A stretch of DNA of 64,000 nucleotides from Clostridium sp. TW13 (GTDB lineage: Bacteria; Bacillota; Clostridia; Clostridiales; Clostridiaceae). Below the pieces are notes generated by a model. It saw only the letters and a program-made list of their open reading frames with translations, ran no database searches and was not told the DNA's origin. Numbering within the stretch: position 1 is the stretch's first letter; each line of letters begins with the position of its first letter. The stretch lies in contig NZ_BROD01000001.1 of the NCBI RefSeq assembly GCF_024345225.1, positions 868,001-932,000 of the forward strand. The letters run 5' to 3'. A program made the translations under genes and the position numbers. This document shows, piece by piece, positions 26,030 to 34,095 of the stretch.

Positions 26030-26362
26030 ATGCAAGCTGTTAACCTTGTTCTATTATATATATCTGCAGTTTTTGTTTCTTTATCTTATTTTTATATTGA
26101 TTTAAAGATCCCAGTTCTACAAGAACTGTTTGTTACTAAGTTTCAAGGATTTATGCTTTCAATTGTAGGAGTAATTTATTTAATTTTTGTTACTATTGCC
26201 TCATTTAATATCAGTTTTTTTGAGGATGCTTTGGTACCATCAGGAATAATCTTATCTATATTAATATATTTGTTTATGAATTTTTCATTAACAGGACTAT
26301 TTTTAAGTGTTTTTATATTTCTAGAGAACTTATTCTATTGGGGAAGTATAAATCAAGAGTAA
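26030..26362 (+). CDS. small integral membrane protein, N-terminus uncertain
   Basis: From ATG 26030 the product is 110 residues and contains three or four hydrophobic helices (about 4-25, 40-62, 68-103), with no recognised family. That ATG has no ribosome site. The frame stays open upstream through about 24 codons rich in Lys, Arg and Gln, and a good GGGAG site (25944-25948) lies before an ATT codon at 25958, so a longer protein with a basic cytoplasmic tail starting on ATT is possible. Alternatively a 30-codon leader (25938-26030) ends in TAATG and couples translation into this gene. Function unknown. Confidence 0.5.
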   Translation: MQAVNLVLLYISAVFVSLSYFYIDLKIPVLQELFVTKFQGFMLSIVGVIYLIFVTIASFNISFFEDALVPSGIILSILIYLFMNFSLTGLFLSVFIFLENLFYWGSINQE

Positions 26363-26466
26363 CTTAAAGGAATTGCATTTAGATTTCTCATGAATTATAA
26401 TAAATTGAATACAAGGCATCTCCTTTGGAATGCCTAAAATGCAACTAAATTTAGGAGGACGGACAT

Positions 26467-27141
26467 ATGGATAAGAAGAAGTTAGCAGGTATGATTGATC
26501 ATACAATACTTAAGGCAGAAGCTACTGAAAGTGCAGTAAGAACTGTATGTGAAGAGGCATTAAAATATGAATTTGCATCAGTTTGCATAAATCCAGCAAA
26601 TGTTGCTTTAGCAGCAGAATTACTTAAAGCAAGTACTGTAAAGGTATGTACAGTTATAGGATTCCCTTTGGGAGCTAATACATCAAAGGTTAAAGCTTTT
26701 GAAGTAACAGATGCTATAAGCAATGGTGCTGATGAAGTTGATATGGTTATTAACATAGGAAAGCTTAAAGATAAAGATTATGAATATGTAAAGAATGATA
26801 TAAAGGCTGTAGTTGATGCAGCAAAAGGTAAAGCGCTTACAAAGGTTATAATTGAGACTTGTCTTTTAACAGATGAAGAAAAAGTTATAGCATGTAAGCT
26901 AGCAAAAGAAGCAGGTGCTGATTTTGTTAAAACTTCAACAGGCTTCTCAACTGGTGGTTCAACTCCAGAAGATATTAAGCTTATGAGAGAAACTGTGGGA
27001 CCTGATTTAGGGGTAAAAGCATCTGGTGGAGTTAGATCTTATAAGGATGCTGAGGCTGTAATAAATAATGGAGCCACAAGAATTGGTGCTTCTGCTTCAA
27101 TAGCCATAGTTGAAGGTGGAGTAAGTACTGAAAACTACTAA
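26467..27141 (+). CDS. deoC: deoxyribose-phosphate aldolase
   Basis: DeoC cleaves 2-deoxyribose 5-phosphate into acetaldehyde and glyceraldehyde 3-phosphate in deoxynucleoside breakdown. The 224-residue protein shows the class I TIM barrel motifs: [11 protein letters not shown] at residue 10, [30 protein letters not shown], the Schiff-base lysine in DFVKTSTGF (about residue 152) and KASGGVRS near residue 181. AGGAGG lies 8 bases before the ATG. It is a single-gene unit here, separate from any deoD/pdp genes, and ends at a terminator. Confidence 0.97.
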   Translation: MDKKKLAGMIDHTILKAEATESAVRTVCEEALKYEFASVCINPANVALAAELLKASTVKVCTVIGFPLGANTSKVKAFEVTDAISNGADEVDMVINIGKLKDKDYEYVKNDIKAVVDAAKGKALTKVIIETCLLTDEEKVIACKLAKEAGADFVKTSTGFSTGGSTPEDIKLMRETVGPDLGVKASGGVRSYKDAEAVINNGATRIGASASIAIVEGGVSTENY

Positions 27142-27175
27142 TCTAATTAAATAATTTTATTTTTGAAGATGCCTT

Positions 27176-27250
27176 AAGTCCTAGGATGCTACGTAAATAT
27201 ACAGATTTGTATTTGTATATTCATGAGCAATTCTAGGACTTTTATTTTTT
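27176..27250 (+). terminator. terminator after deoC
   Basis: Arms 27176-27187 and 27230-27241 pair over 12 bp with one mismatch, enclosing a second AT-rich stem, and are followed by TTTATTTTTT. A long but clear intrinsic terminator. Confidence 0.75.
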
Positions 27251-27415
27251 AGTTTTTTAATAACATGGGTATGAAAAATATTCTAATAAAGCAGATAAAA
27301 AGTTTGAATAAATTTTTGAAAATAGATTATCTATCCCTACCCATTAAGAATATTAATATAATATAATTCTATAAAAAGAGGGAGGGAAACTCTTAAGGAG
27401 GAAAGGATACTTTTC

Positions 27416-29740
27416 TTGCTTGTGGGTGTTAATATGATTAAAGAGTTAACTCCAGCTCAAGTTATATTTGATTTTCCTAAATTAGATATAAATAAAGGGC
27501 TTGAAGAAGGTAAAGAAACTTATATTCCCAATATGCAGAATATATATGAGGAAATTAGTAGGATGTTCAACATTAAAAAAGAAGGGTACAATTTATATAT
27601 AGTAGATAGCCTTTCTAAAGAAAAGCTTGGTGTAATTATCAACTATCTAGAAGAAAAAATAAAATTAAGACATGCTCCTAAAGATATTTTGTATGTAACT
27701 TATGAAGAGGAGAGAGAACCTGCTCCGTTGTTTGTAGGTAATGGCAGAGGAAAAGAAGTTCAAGATATGGTAAATAAAATTAAGGATATTTATCGGGAAA
27801 AATTATTTGATTTTTATAATTCATCTTCAGATATTGATAAAGAAAATATTATAGAGGAGCTTCAACGTGCAAGAAATTCATCAATGGAAACGTTAGAGGA
27901 TTTAGCAGAAAAGCAGGGGTTTAGTATTAAGACTACCTCTAGTGGAGTAGCCTTTATCCCTTTAAAAGAAAACGAAATGGCTATGACAGAAAAGGAGTAT
28001 GATGAATTAAAGAATGAAGAAAAGGATGGCATTATCGAAAAAGCCAGTAAGTTAAAGGAAGAAGCTAAAAATATTTTAGATAAGCTAAAAGTTATAGAGG
28101 TAGATGCAGTAGAGAAGCTTAAGAAAATTCTTATCACAAATCTATCTAAAGAAACTGAAGAAATAAAAAAAGAATTTAAGAATTTATTCAGTGATGAGGA
28201 AGAGATAATAGAGTATATTCAATTAATGTGCAATTTTATAGAAGAGAGTTCAGTGGAAGTTTATAACATGAATTATGAAGAGGAAGAAGAGGAACTTGGT
28301 ATTATTTTTGACAAATATAATATAAATGTATTGGTTGATAACAAGGATAATGCTGTTCCAAGGATTATATATGAAGAGGACCCCAATTTACAAAATTTAA
28401 TTGGTGAAATAGAATATGAAGCACATAAGGGAACTTATGTAACAGATATGACATTAATAAAAGCAGGATCAATATTAAAGGCCAATGAAGGTTTTTTGAT
28501 AATAGATGCTAACTCATTACTCAATAATGCAGGTAGCTACCAAGGAATGAGAAAAATATTATCAACAGGAAAATTGAATTTTGATTATAATCGTGGCTAC
28601 TTAGAACTGCTTACTTTAAACACATTAAGGACAAAACCTATTGAAATTAACACAAAGATTATATTGATTGGTGATTATAAAATATATGATTTATTGTATT
28701 CCTATGATGAAGAATTTAAAAGAATTTTCAAATTAAATGTGGAGTATGATCCTATTATTAGCTATGCAAACTCAGCTTCTAAATTAAGAGCATATGTGCT
28801 TGAGGTAGCAAAAAATAATGATTTGTTACCAATTGAAGAAGGGGCCATAGTAGAGATAGCTAAATATCTAGCCAGGAAGTCTGGAAGTAAGAAAAAGGTT
28901 GTTTTTGATGGACTAGAAATAGAAAAACTTTTATTATTATCTAATGACTCAGCTTTAAGCAAAAATCAAGCTTCTATAACCCAAGATAATGTTTTAGATT
29001 TTTGCACTAAAAAGGGTATTGAAGAGAGAGAAATATTAGAAATGTATAAAGATAAAAAAATAAATATAAACATTAATTCTCATATTGTTGGCAGTATAAA
29101 TGGATTGTCAGTCATTGATACAGGATATTATATGTTTGGAAAACCAATAAGAATTACCTGCATTTGTACTAAGGGAGATGGAAAGGTAATAGATTTTCAA
29201 AAGGAAAATAATTTAAGCGGACATATCCATGAAAAATCAATTAATATTTTGACTTCATTGCTTAGTATGTTTATAGAGTCTTATTGCAAAATTTCGGTGG
29301 ATTTCAATTTGAGTTTTGAGCAAACTTATGGAAAGATAGAAGGTGATAGTGCTTCTGTAGCCGAAGTACTTTGTATGCTATCAGCTTTAAGTAAGGTACC
29401 TATAAACCAAAATATAGCAGTTACTGGTTCTATAAATCAATTTGGAGATATTCAACCAATAGGTGGTGTAAGTGAAAAAATTGAAGGATTCTATAATGTT
29501 TGTGAAGAATTAGGAGATTGCATTGGTAAAGGAGTATTAATTCCGTCTACTAATATAGACGAGTTAATACTTCCTCCTAAAATTGAAGAAGCAATAAATA
29601 AAGGTGATTTTAAAATTTACTGTATGGATAGCATATATGATGCTATTGATGTGATGATGCTAGAGAATAAAATAGAAATTAAGGATTTGACAAGAAAAAT
29701 TAAAGAACAGATGGATTTATTTTCAGATAAGAAACAATAG
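27416..29740 (+). CDS. Lon-type serine protease with degenerate AAA domain
   Basis: The C-terminal third of this 774-residue protein is a Lon protease domain: GDSAS with the catalytic Ser at about residue 645, SGSINQFGDIQPIGG-type substrate strand region (GSINQFGDIQPIGGVSEK) and the catalytic Lys at about 688. The N-terminal part is laid out like the LonB-like family (IKELTPAQVIF start, ANEGFLIIDANSLL as Walker B region near residue 360), but where the P-loop should follow the NLY(I/V) strand the sequence is YIVDSLSKEKLG, with no GxxGxGK. A coiled region (about 190-260) follows. So proteolysis appears intact and ATP binding lost. The start is TTG 27416 (AAAGG 9 bases before) or ATG 27434. It sits upstream of the sigma-F operon, separated by a terminator. 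Confidence 0.75.
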   Translation: MLVGVNMIKELTPAQVIFDFPKLDINKGLEEGKETYIPNMQNIYEEISRMFNIKKEGYNLYIVDSLSKEKLGVIINYLEEKIKLRHAPKDILYVTYEEEREPAPLFVGNGRGKEVQDMVNKIKDIYREKLFDFYNSSSDIDKENIIEELQRARNSSMETLEDLAEKQGFSIKTTSSGVAFIPLKENEMAMTEKEYDELKNEEKDGIIEKASKLKEEAKNILDKLKVIEVDAVEKLKKILITNLSKETEEIKKEFKNLFSDEEEIIEYIQLMCNFIEESSVEVYNMNYEEEEEELGIIFDKYNINVLVDNKDNAVPRIIYEEDPNLQNLIGEIEYEAHKGTYVTDMTLIKAGSILKANEGFLIIDANSLLNNAGSYQGMRKILSTGKLNFDYNRGYLELLTLNTLRTKPIEINTKIILIGDYKIYDLLYSYDEEFKRIFKLNVEYDPIISYANSASKLRAYVLEVAKNNDLLPIEEGAIVEIAKYLARKSGSKKKVVFDGLEIEKLLLLSNDSALSKNQASITQDNVLDFCTKKGIEEREILEMYKDKKINININSHIVGSINGLSVIDTGYYMFGKPIRITCICTKGDGKVIDFQKENNLSGHIHEKSINILTSLLSMFIESYCKISVDFNLSFEQTYGKIEGDSASVAEVLCMLSALSKVPINQNIAVTGSINQFGDIQPIGGVSEKIEGFYNVCEELGDCIGKGVLIPSTNIDELILPPKIEEAINKGDFKIYCMDSIYDAIDVMMLENKIEIKDLTRKIKEQMDLFSDKKQ

Positions 29741-29846
29741 GGAGTAAACAATAATTAGTAGTTAAGAGGTAAGAGATAAGGCATAATAGGTAAGCATTGA
29801 TAGTTGACATGTAATAAGTAAGTAATAGGAAGGTAATAGGTAAGTA

Positions 29847-29894
29847 ATATCCTATGTAGAGTTTTCTATAAAACACTACATAGGATATTTTTGT
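29847..29894 (+). terminator. terminator upstream of the spoIIA operon
   Basis: A perfect 13-bp inverted repeat (29847-29859 with 29876-29888), 16-base loop, followed by TTTTGT. It ends the Lon-like gene. The preceding 100 bases contain loose repeats of TAATAGGTAAG. Confidence 0.82.
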
Positions 29895-29941
29895 CAAAAA
29901 CAGTTGACCTTATATAGGATTATATGGTAAAATATTGAAAA
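29888..29941 (+). promoter_or_regulatory. spoIIA operon promoter region
   Basis: TTTTGTCAAAAA (from about 29889) is one base from a Spo0A box core (TGTCAAA against TGTCGAA). TTGACC (29904-29909) and TAAAAT (29928-29933), 18 bases apart, suit sigma-A; AGGATTA (29916-29922) with GAAAA (29936-29940) is a loose sigma-H match. In other spore formers spoIIA is transcribed by sigma-H under Spo0A control, so the overlap is plausible. Confidence 0.5.
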
Positions 29942-29990
29942 ACAGGACAGGGAGGTGAATTACTCATAAGGTAAAACTTAGAGTAGGCAT

Positions 29991-30326
29991 ATGTATTTAA
30001 AATTTTCTAAAGTATCAGATGTTATTATAGTTACAATGATAGGAGAGCTAGATCATCATAGTGCAGAAGAAGTTAGAATAAAGATAGATGATAGAATAGA
30101 TAGAGAAAATGTAAACAAAATAATTTTAGATTTTTCATCTGTTGGATTTATGGATAGCTCTGGAATTGGTATGGTTCTTGGTAGATATAAAAAGATAGCT
30201 GTAAAAAAAGGCAATTTAGTTGTGGTAGCATTGAATAAAGGAGTAAAAAGAGTTTTTGAATTATCAGGTATGTTTAAAGTAATCAAAGATTATGACAATA
30301 TAGATGAGGCTATTAAGTGTGTTTAG
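29991..30326 (+). CDS. spoIIAA: anti-sigma-F factor antagonist SpoIIAA
   Basis: A 111-residue STAS-domain protein. When unphosphorylated it binds SpoIIAB and frees sigma-F in the forespore; SpoIIE dephosphorylates it. The phosphorylation site is the second Ser of MDSSGIG (residue 57), at the place of Ser58 in B. subtilis, within the [20 protein letters not shown] segment. It is the first gene of a three-gene operon with the spoIIAB start 14 bases after its stop. Order and spacing match the spoIIA operon of other spore formers. Confidence 0.97.
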   Translation: MYLKFSKVSDVIIVTMIGELDHHSAEEVRIKIDDRIDRENVNKIILDFSSVGFMDSSGIGMVLGRYKKIAVKKGNLVVVALNKGVKRVFELSGMFKVIKDYDNIDEAIKCV

Positions 30327-30340
30327 CGGAGGGAATATTT

Positions 30341-30772
30341 ATGATAGATAATAAGATGAAAATAGAATTTTTAAGTAAATCTGAGAACGAAGCTTTTGCC
30401 AGAGTTGCTGTTGCATCCTTTGTAGCACAATTAGATCCAACAATGGATGAAATAACAGATATAAAAACAGCTGTCTCAGAAGCTGTTACAAATTCCATAA
30501 TACATGGATATGAGAATAAGCCAGAAAATACTGTGGCTATTTTGTGCTGTATAGAAGGAAGAACAGTTACTGTAGTAGTTGAGGATAGTGGTGTAGGAAT
30601 AAGTAATATAGAAGAAGCAAGGGAACCACTATATACTTCAAGGCCAGATTTAGAGAGATCAGGTATGGGATTTACCATGATGGAAACTTTTATGGATGAG
30701 GTTGAGGTATTTAGTGAAAAGAACAAAGGAACTAAGGTGGTAATGAAGAAAATATTTAAGGCTATTAGTTAG
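30341..30772 (+). CDS. spoIIAB: anti-sigma-F factor and serine kinase SpoIIAB
   Basis: SpoIIAB holds sigma-F inactive and phosphorylates SpoIIAA. The 143-residue GHKL-fold protein shows the N box [13 protein letters not shown], the G1 box VEDSGVGI and the G2 region [12 protein letters not shown]. The frame is open back to GTG 30317 inside spoIIAA, but GCGGAGGG (about 30326-30333) lies 8 bases before ATG 30341, which also gives the family's normal length. It is in the middle of the spoIIA operon, 8 bases before sigF. Confidence 0.97.
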   Translation: MIDNKMKIEFLSKSENEAFARVAVASFVAQLDPTMDEITDIKTAVSEAVTNSIIHGYENKPENTVAILCCIEGRTVTVVVEDSGVGISNIEEAREPLYTSRPDLERSGMGFTMMETFMDEVEVFSEKNKGTKVVMKKIFKAIS

Positions 30773-30780
30773 GTGAGAAT

Positions 30781-31548
30781 ATGGGTATAGATAATTTAAA
30801 AAAAGAGGGGTTAAGCTATGAAGATAATGGTAGATTGCTAGAATTGGCTAAATCCGGTGATAAGCAGGCAATGGATCAACTTATTGAATTGAATTTACCG
30901 CTGGTGTCATCAATAAGCAAGAAGTTTATAAATAGAGGATACGAATATGAGGACCTCTATCAAATTGGATCTATTGGTTTAATTAAAGCTATTCAAAATT
31001 TTAATGCAGACTTTAATGTAAAGTTTTCAACTTATGCTGTTCCAATGATTATGGGTGAGATAAAACGTTTTTTAAGGGATGACGGAATAATAAAAGTTAG
31101 CCGAAACACAAAGAGTCTTGCAAAACAGCTTCATTTCTCAAAAGAGGAATTAGCAAAAAGTTTAAATAGAGAACCTACTGTGGAAGAATTAGCACAATAT
31201 TCTGGGGTAAATAAAGAAGATATTTTATTTGCTATGGAATCTTCTATGGGTATACAGTATTTATATGATACGGTACATCAGGATGATGGTGCGCCAGTAT
31301 TACTTATTGATAAAATTACTCAGGTTGCAGATGAAAGTTCAGATTTAATTGATAAAATTGCATTGAAGCAAGCTTTAAATAAATTAGAAGCAGTTCCAAG
31401 GCAAATAATTATGTTAAGATATTTCAAGGATAAAACCCAAATTCAAGTTGCAAAGCTATTAGGAATAAGTCAAGTGCAGGTATCAAGAATAGAAAAGAAG
31501 GTACTTGGTCAAATAAGAGATAGTATGCAGATTGGTAAAGAAGAATAA
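30781..31548 (+). CDS. sigF: RNA polymerase sigma-F factor
   Basis: The first compartment-specific sigma factor of sporulation, active in the forespore. The 255-residue protein has sigma-70 regions 2 (NLPLVSSISKKFINRG, EDLYQIGSIGLIKAI, FNVKFSTYAVPMIMGEIKRFLRDDG), 3 (about 115-175) and 4 (ILRYFKDKTQIQVAKLLGISQVQVSRIEKK-type HTH near 215-245). The RFLRDDG and VSRN signature after region 2 and the position after spoIIAB identify sigma-F rather than sigma-G or sigma-B. A terminator follows. Confidence 0.97.
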   Translation: MGIDNLKKEGLSYEDNGRLLELAKSGDKQAMDQLIELNLPLVSSISKKFINRGYEYEDLYQIGSIGLIKAIQNFNADFNVKFSTYAVPMIMGEIKRFLRDDGIIKVSRNTKSLAKQLHFSKEELAKSLNREPTVEELAQYSGVNKEDILFAMESSMGIQYLYDTVHQDDGAPVLLIDKITQVADESSDLIDKIALKQALNKLEAVPRQIIMLRYFKDKTQIQVAKLLGISQVQVSRIEKKVLGQIRDSMQIGKEE

Positions 31549-31561
31549 ATATAGAGAGTTT

Positions 31562-31596
31562 AATAGCTGAAAACAGGATTTTCAGTTATTTTTTTT
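31562..31596 (+). terminator. terminator of the spoIIA operon
   Basis: A 12-bp stem with one G-U pair (31562-31573 with 31579-31590), 5-base loop and a run of eight T. Confidence 0.82.
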
Positions 31597-32032
31597 GCCT
31601 TAAAGTGAAGGAACGTGTAGTTATCTGTTATTGCTTACTTATGATTACAGTGAATTTTAAATCGTACTTTGTAACTAGTTTCTCTTATATTTTATTTACA
31701 AGTTAAAGTTTGATGAACAATGTTTCTTAGATTTTATATGATTAGAATGTATGTCGAGTATGTTTATAAAGATTCATATAGAACTATTCCACTTAAATGT
31801 TGGTAGAAAAATGTCGAATTTTTGTGGCTTGTCCATCAACATTATCACCAACATTATTATGGAATAGTTCTATAGAGATAATTGATAATAGATTGTAGAT
31901 ATGCATGTGTTATAATTTGGAAGTTGTCTTGCGCCTTGTTATTTTATATTTTTCGCAAGTATTAGGTAAATTTATAAGGAGTAAAATAGTATATCAATTC
32001 AGTTTTAAAATGATTTTATATAATCTATTTTT
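31597..32032. other. intergenic region between sigF and the MrpR-like gene
   Basis: Together with its flanking terminators this gap is about 555 bases. It contains copy B of repeat family 1 (31777-31874). I see no open frame, RNA gene or promoter in the rest. Confidence 0.6.
31777..31874 (+). repeat. palindromic repeat family 1, copy B
   Basis: About 98 bases bounded by TATAGAACTATTCC and GGAATAGTTCTATA. It differs from copy C by an extra ATCAACATTATC-like segment beside the right arm, which looks like a local duplication. TGTCGAA lies at 31812-31818. Confidence 0.8.
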
Positions 32033-32088
32033 AAATAAAAGAAATAGGCCTCTTAATAGAGATGCATAATCAAACCTATCAAGAGCCC
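32033..32088 (-). terminator. terminator of the MrpR-like gene
   Basis: On the minus strand a 13-bp stem with two mismatches (arms 32047-32059 and 32076-32088) is followed by a T-rich stretch (complement of 32033-32046). Confidence 0.65.
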
Positions 32089-32104
32089 TTGTGTTGAGTA
32101 ACAA

Positions 32105-33064
32105 TTATAATTGATTTTCTTGTTCAATCTTCAATTTTAATAATTTCATAATGCCTTTAATATCAGATGGATTACTCCTATAGTCATGCATATACAGATA
32201 TTCCATGATATTATTTAATGTAAAAACCTTATTGCTTTGTCTTTCTAATTCAATCAAACGCCAAGCTATTCCTGAGAGCCAAATTGATTTGTTAGATATA
32301 TACTGGACACCAAGAATTTTTTTGAACATCATCATTCTTCTTTTGATTGCATTTTCCTTTAGTGGAGGATTTATTTCACCTGTGTAATTATCATATTTTC
32401 TTCCTTTAATTATATAAGGGCTGTCCTCATTTAAAGTTTTAAAATCTTTACCATCTTTGTAGGTTAAATATTTACATTCGCTTATTGCTCTGTTGATTAT
32501 ATCACAGGATTTATCATCAAGTTTAATGTTATGATTAGCTAATTTAATAGTAGCAGTCTTATAATTGAACTGAGTTGCTTTTAATGAAAGCATGTCCTTA
32601 TATCCTTCTCCCATAATACCATTCCATGCAAGAACAAGAATAACCTTATCTTGATAATTTTTAAGTTTATCAACTATACTAAACAATTCAGTATATGTGA
32701 CAAATTTACCTTCATATTTAGCATGAAATAGTATTTCATCAAAGTCATTGTTGCTTATTAGATCTACACCAGGGGTAGCAATATTAGTTAAATTGTTTTT
32801 CTTGGCATAATCCGTATAAGCACGAATTCGACTTACATTACTGGAGATGACTGTTGTTTTACTGCTTCTTAAACTAGCAAGAAAAGTTTTCAATTCAAGG
32901 ATATTAAAATCACATAAATCCTTGTTGAAGAGTTCTTCAAATTTCTCTACTTTATGGAAAAGAGTTTGAATAGTTTTTAGAGTTCCTACAGAATAATCAT
33001 TTTTAGCAGCCTCTAAAAAGTTTAATTTATTTGAAATCATTTGGTCATAATTATATCCTTTCAT
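32105..33064 (-). CDS. MrpR-family (integrase-fold) repressor-like protein
   Basis: The 319-residue protein is built like a tyrosine recombinase: an N-terminal SAM-like helical domain (about 10-105, with LKTFLASLRSSKTTVISSNVSR) and a C-terminal catalytic-like domain (about 120-319). The catalytic Arg-His-x-x-Arg-Tyr set is not apparent: where integrases have a HxLRHT-type box this protein has SNKSIWLSGIAWRL. That pattern fits the MrpR family, known from phage SPbeta, where an inactive integrase fold serves as a lytic repressor. Start chosen at ATG 33064, just after a GGGGGG ribosome site, rather than TTG 33076. It is the second gene of a two-gene unit with the frame at 33096. No other phage genes are near. 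Confidence 0.6.
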   Translation of the reverse strand: MKGYNYDQMISNKLNFLEAAKNDYSVGTLKTIQTLFHKVEKFEELFNKDLCDFNILELKTFLASLRSSKTTVISSNVSRIRAYTDYAKKNNLTNIATPGVDLISNNDFDEILFHAKYEGKFVTYTELFSIVDKLKNYQDKVILVLAWNGIMGEGYKDMLSLKATQFNYKTATIKLANHNIKLDDKSCDIINRAISECKYLTYKDGKDFKTLNEDSPYIIKGRKYDNYTGEINPPLKENAIKRRMMMFKKILGVQYISNKSIWLSGIAWRLIELERQSNKVFTLNNIMEYLYMHDYRSNPSDIKGIMKLLKLKIEQENQL

Positions 33065-33095
33065 AGTTCCCCCCAAAAAGTGCTAAAAACAAAAC

Positions 33096-33446
33096 CTAGT
33101 CATAAGATATGAACAATTTTTTACTAGCTGCTATTTCTTTATCTTCAAACCAGAGATTAAGCTCACTCTGTTTTACAAACTCTAAGAGATATTTTTTATC
33201 AACTCTATAATTTAGATCTGATAGAGAAAGGATGCTCTTCCTTACTTCAAAAGTTATTAAACAAAGTTCCTCAGTAGAAATATTAAAGCAATCAATTACT
33301 GAGAGATTAAAAATAGAATTAATTTTTTTGAATTCTATTTTATTTAATAAATTATTTATTACTTTTGATGAAAATTCCTTGTTGTCATTTAACTTGTTAA
33401 TAACAGCCGATAATATTTTTTCTAAATCTCTTCTGTCTCTGTGCAT
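33096..33446 (-). CDS. hypothetical protein upstream of the MrpR-like gene
   Basis: A 116-residue helical protein that I do not recognise. It starts MHRDRRDLEKILSAVINKL and is rich in Lys, Asn and Leu, with no membrane segment. TGGAGG lies 9 bases before the ATG, so it is very likely translated. It is transcribed with the MrpR-like gene (31-base gap), which suggests a partner, antagonist or co-regulator. Confidence 0.55.
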   Translation of the reverse strand: MHRDRRDLEKILSAVINKLNDNKEFSSKVINNLLNKIEFKKINSIFNLSVIDCFNISTEELCLITFEVRKSILSLSDLNYRVDKKYLLEFVKQSELNLWFEDKEIAASKKLFISYD

Positions 33447-33627
33447 GTATAAGCCTCCAGGATTTCTTCTTACATTATATTTATTAATTATGTGTGAAAA
33501 TAATTACTATAAATTGTTAATAGTCGCATTTAAATTTATAAAATATGTGAATAGTAATATTTTTATTAATAATTACAAATAATATAGTACAAATTAGCTA
33601 ATGTAACATAGGATGGTGATACAATTT

Positions 33628-34080
33628 ATGACTACTAAAGAAGACAAAGTAAAAAGAAAATTTGATAAGCTTGCACAAACAGAAGAACCTAAACCGGACC
33701 TTTTTAAACATTGCATAAGTGCATTTATTGTAGGTGGTTTAATCTGCGATGTAGGACAATTTTTAGTGAATTTACTTACAGCTTACGGCTTGCCTAAAGA
33801 GGATGTAAGTAATGCTGTGCCTATAATAATGGTATTTTTGGGGGCACTTCTCACAGGAATTGGAGCTTATGATAAAATAGCTTCATTTGCGGGAGCAGGT
33901 ACTGTAGTGCCAATTACAGGTTTTGCTAATGCTGTAGTTTCGCCTGCCATAGAATATAAAAAAGAAGGATTTGTATTTGGTGTGGCAGCAAAAATGTTTA
34001 ATATAGCAGGTCCAGTATTAGTATATGGGATTGGAAGTTCCGTTATTATTGGAATAATATATTGGATATTGAACATGTAG
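33628..34080 (+). CDS. spoVAC: stage V sporulation protein AC
   Basis: Part of the SpoVA channel that moves Ca-dipicolinic acid into the forespore and out at germination; SpoVAC itself can form a mechanosensitive-like pore in the inner spore membrane. The 150-residue protein has three or four helices and the family stretches SAFIVGGLICDVGQ, GAYDKIASFAGAGTVVPITGFANAV and GFVFGVAAKMFNIAGPVLVYG. ATG 33628 has GGTGAT 9 bases upstream, while ATG 33613 has no spaced site, so the later one is used. First gene of spoVAC-spoVAD-spoVAE. Confidence 0.96.
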   Translation: MTTKEDKVKRKFDKLAQTEEPKPDLFKHCISAFIVGGLICDVGQFLVNLLTAYGLPKEDVSNAVPIIMVFLGALLTGIGAYDKIASFAGAGTVVPITGFANAVVSPAIEYKKEGFVFGVAAKMFNIAGPVLVYGIGSSVIIGIIYWILNM

Positions 34081-34095
34081 AAGGGGTGAAATTTT

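Noticed and set aside
29740-29846. Loose TAATAGGTAAG-type repeats before the spoIIA terminator considered as a tandem array
   Set aside because: Units are irregular in length and sequence with no fixed period, so low-complexity drift is the simpler explanation.
33232-33582. Plus-strand 116-codon frame opposite the hypothetical gene at 33096-33446
   Set aside because: The minus-strand frame has a strong TGGAGG site and is linked to the MrpR-like gene; the plus frame has none.
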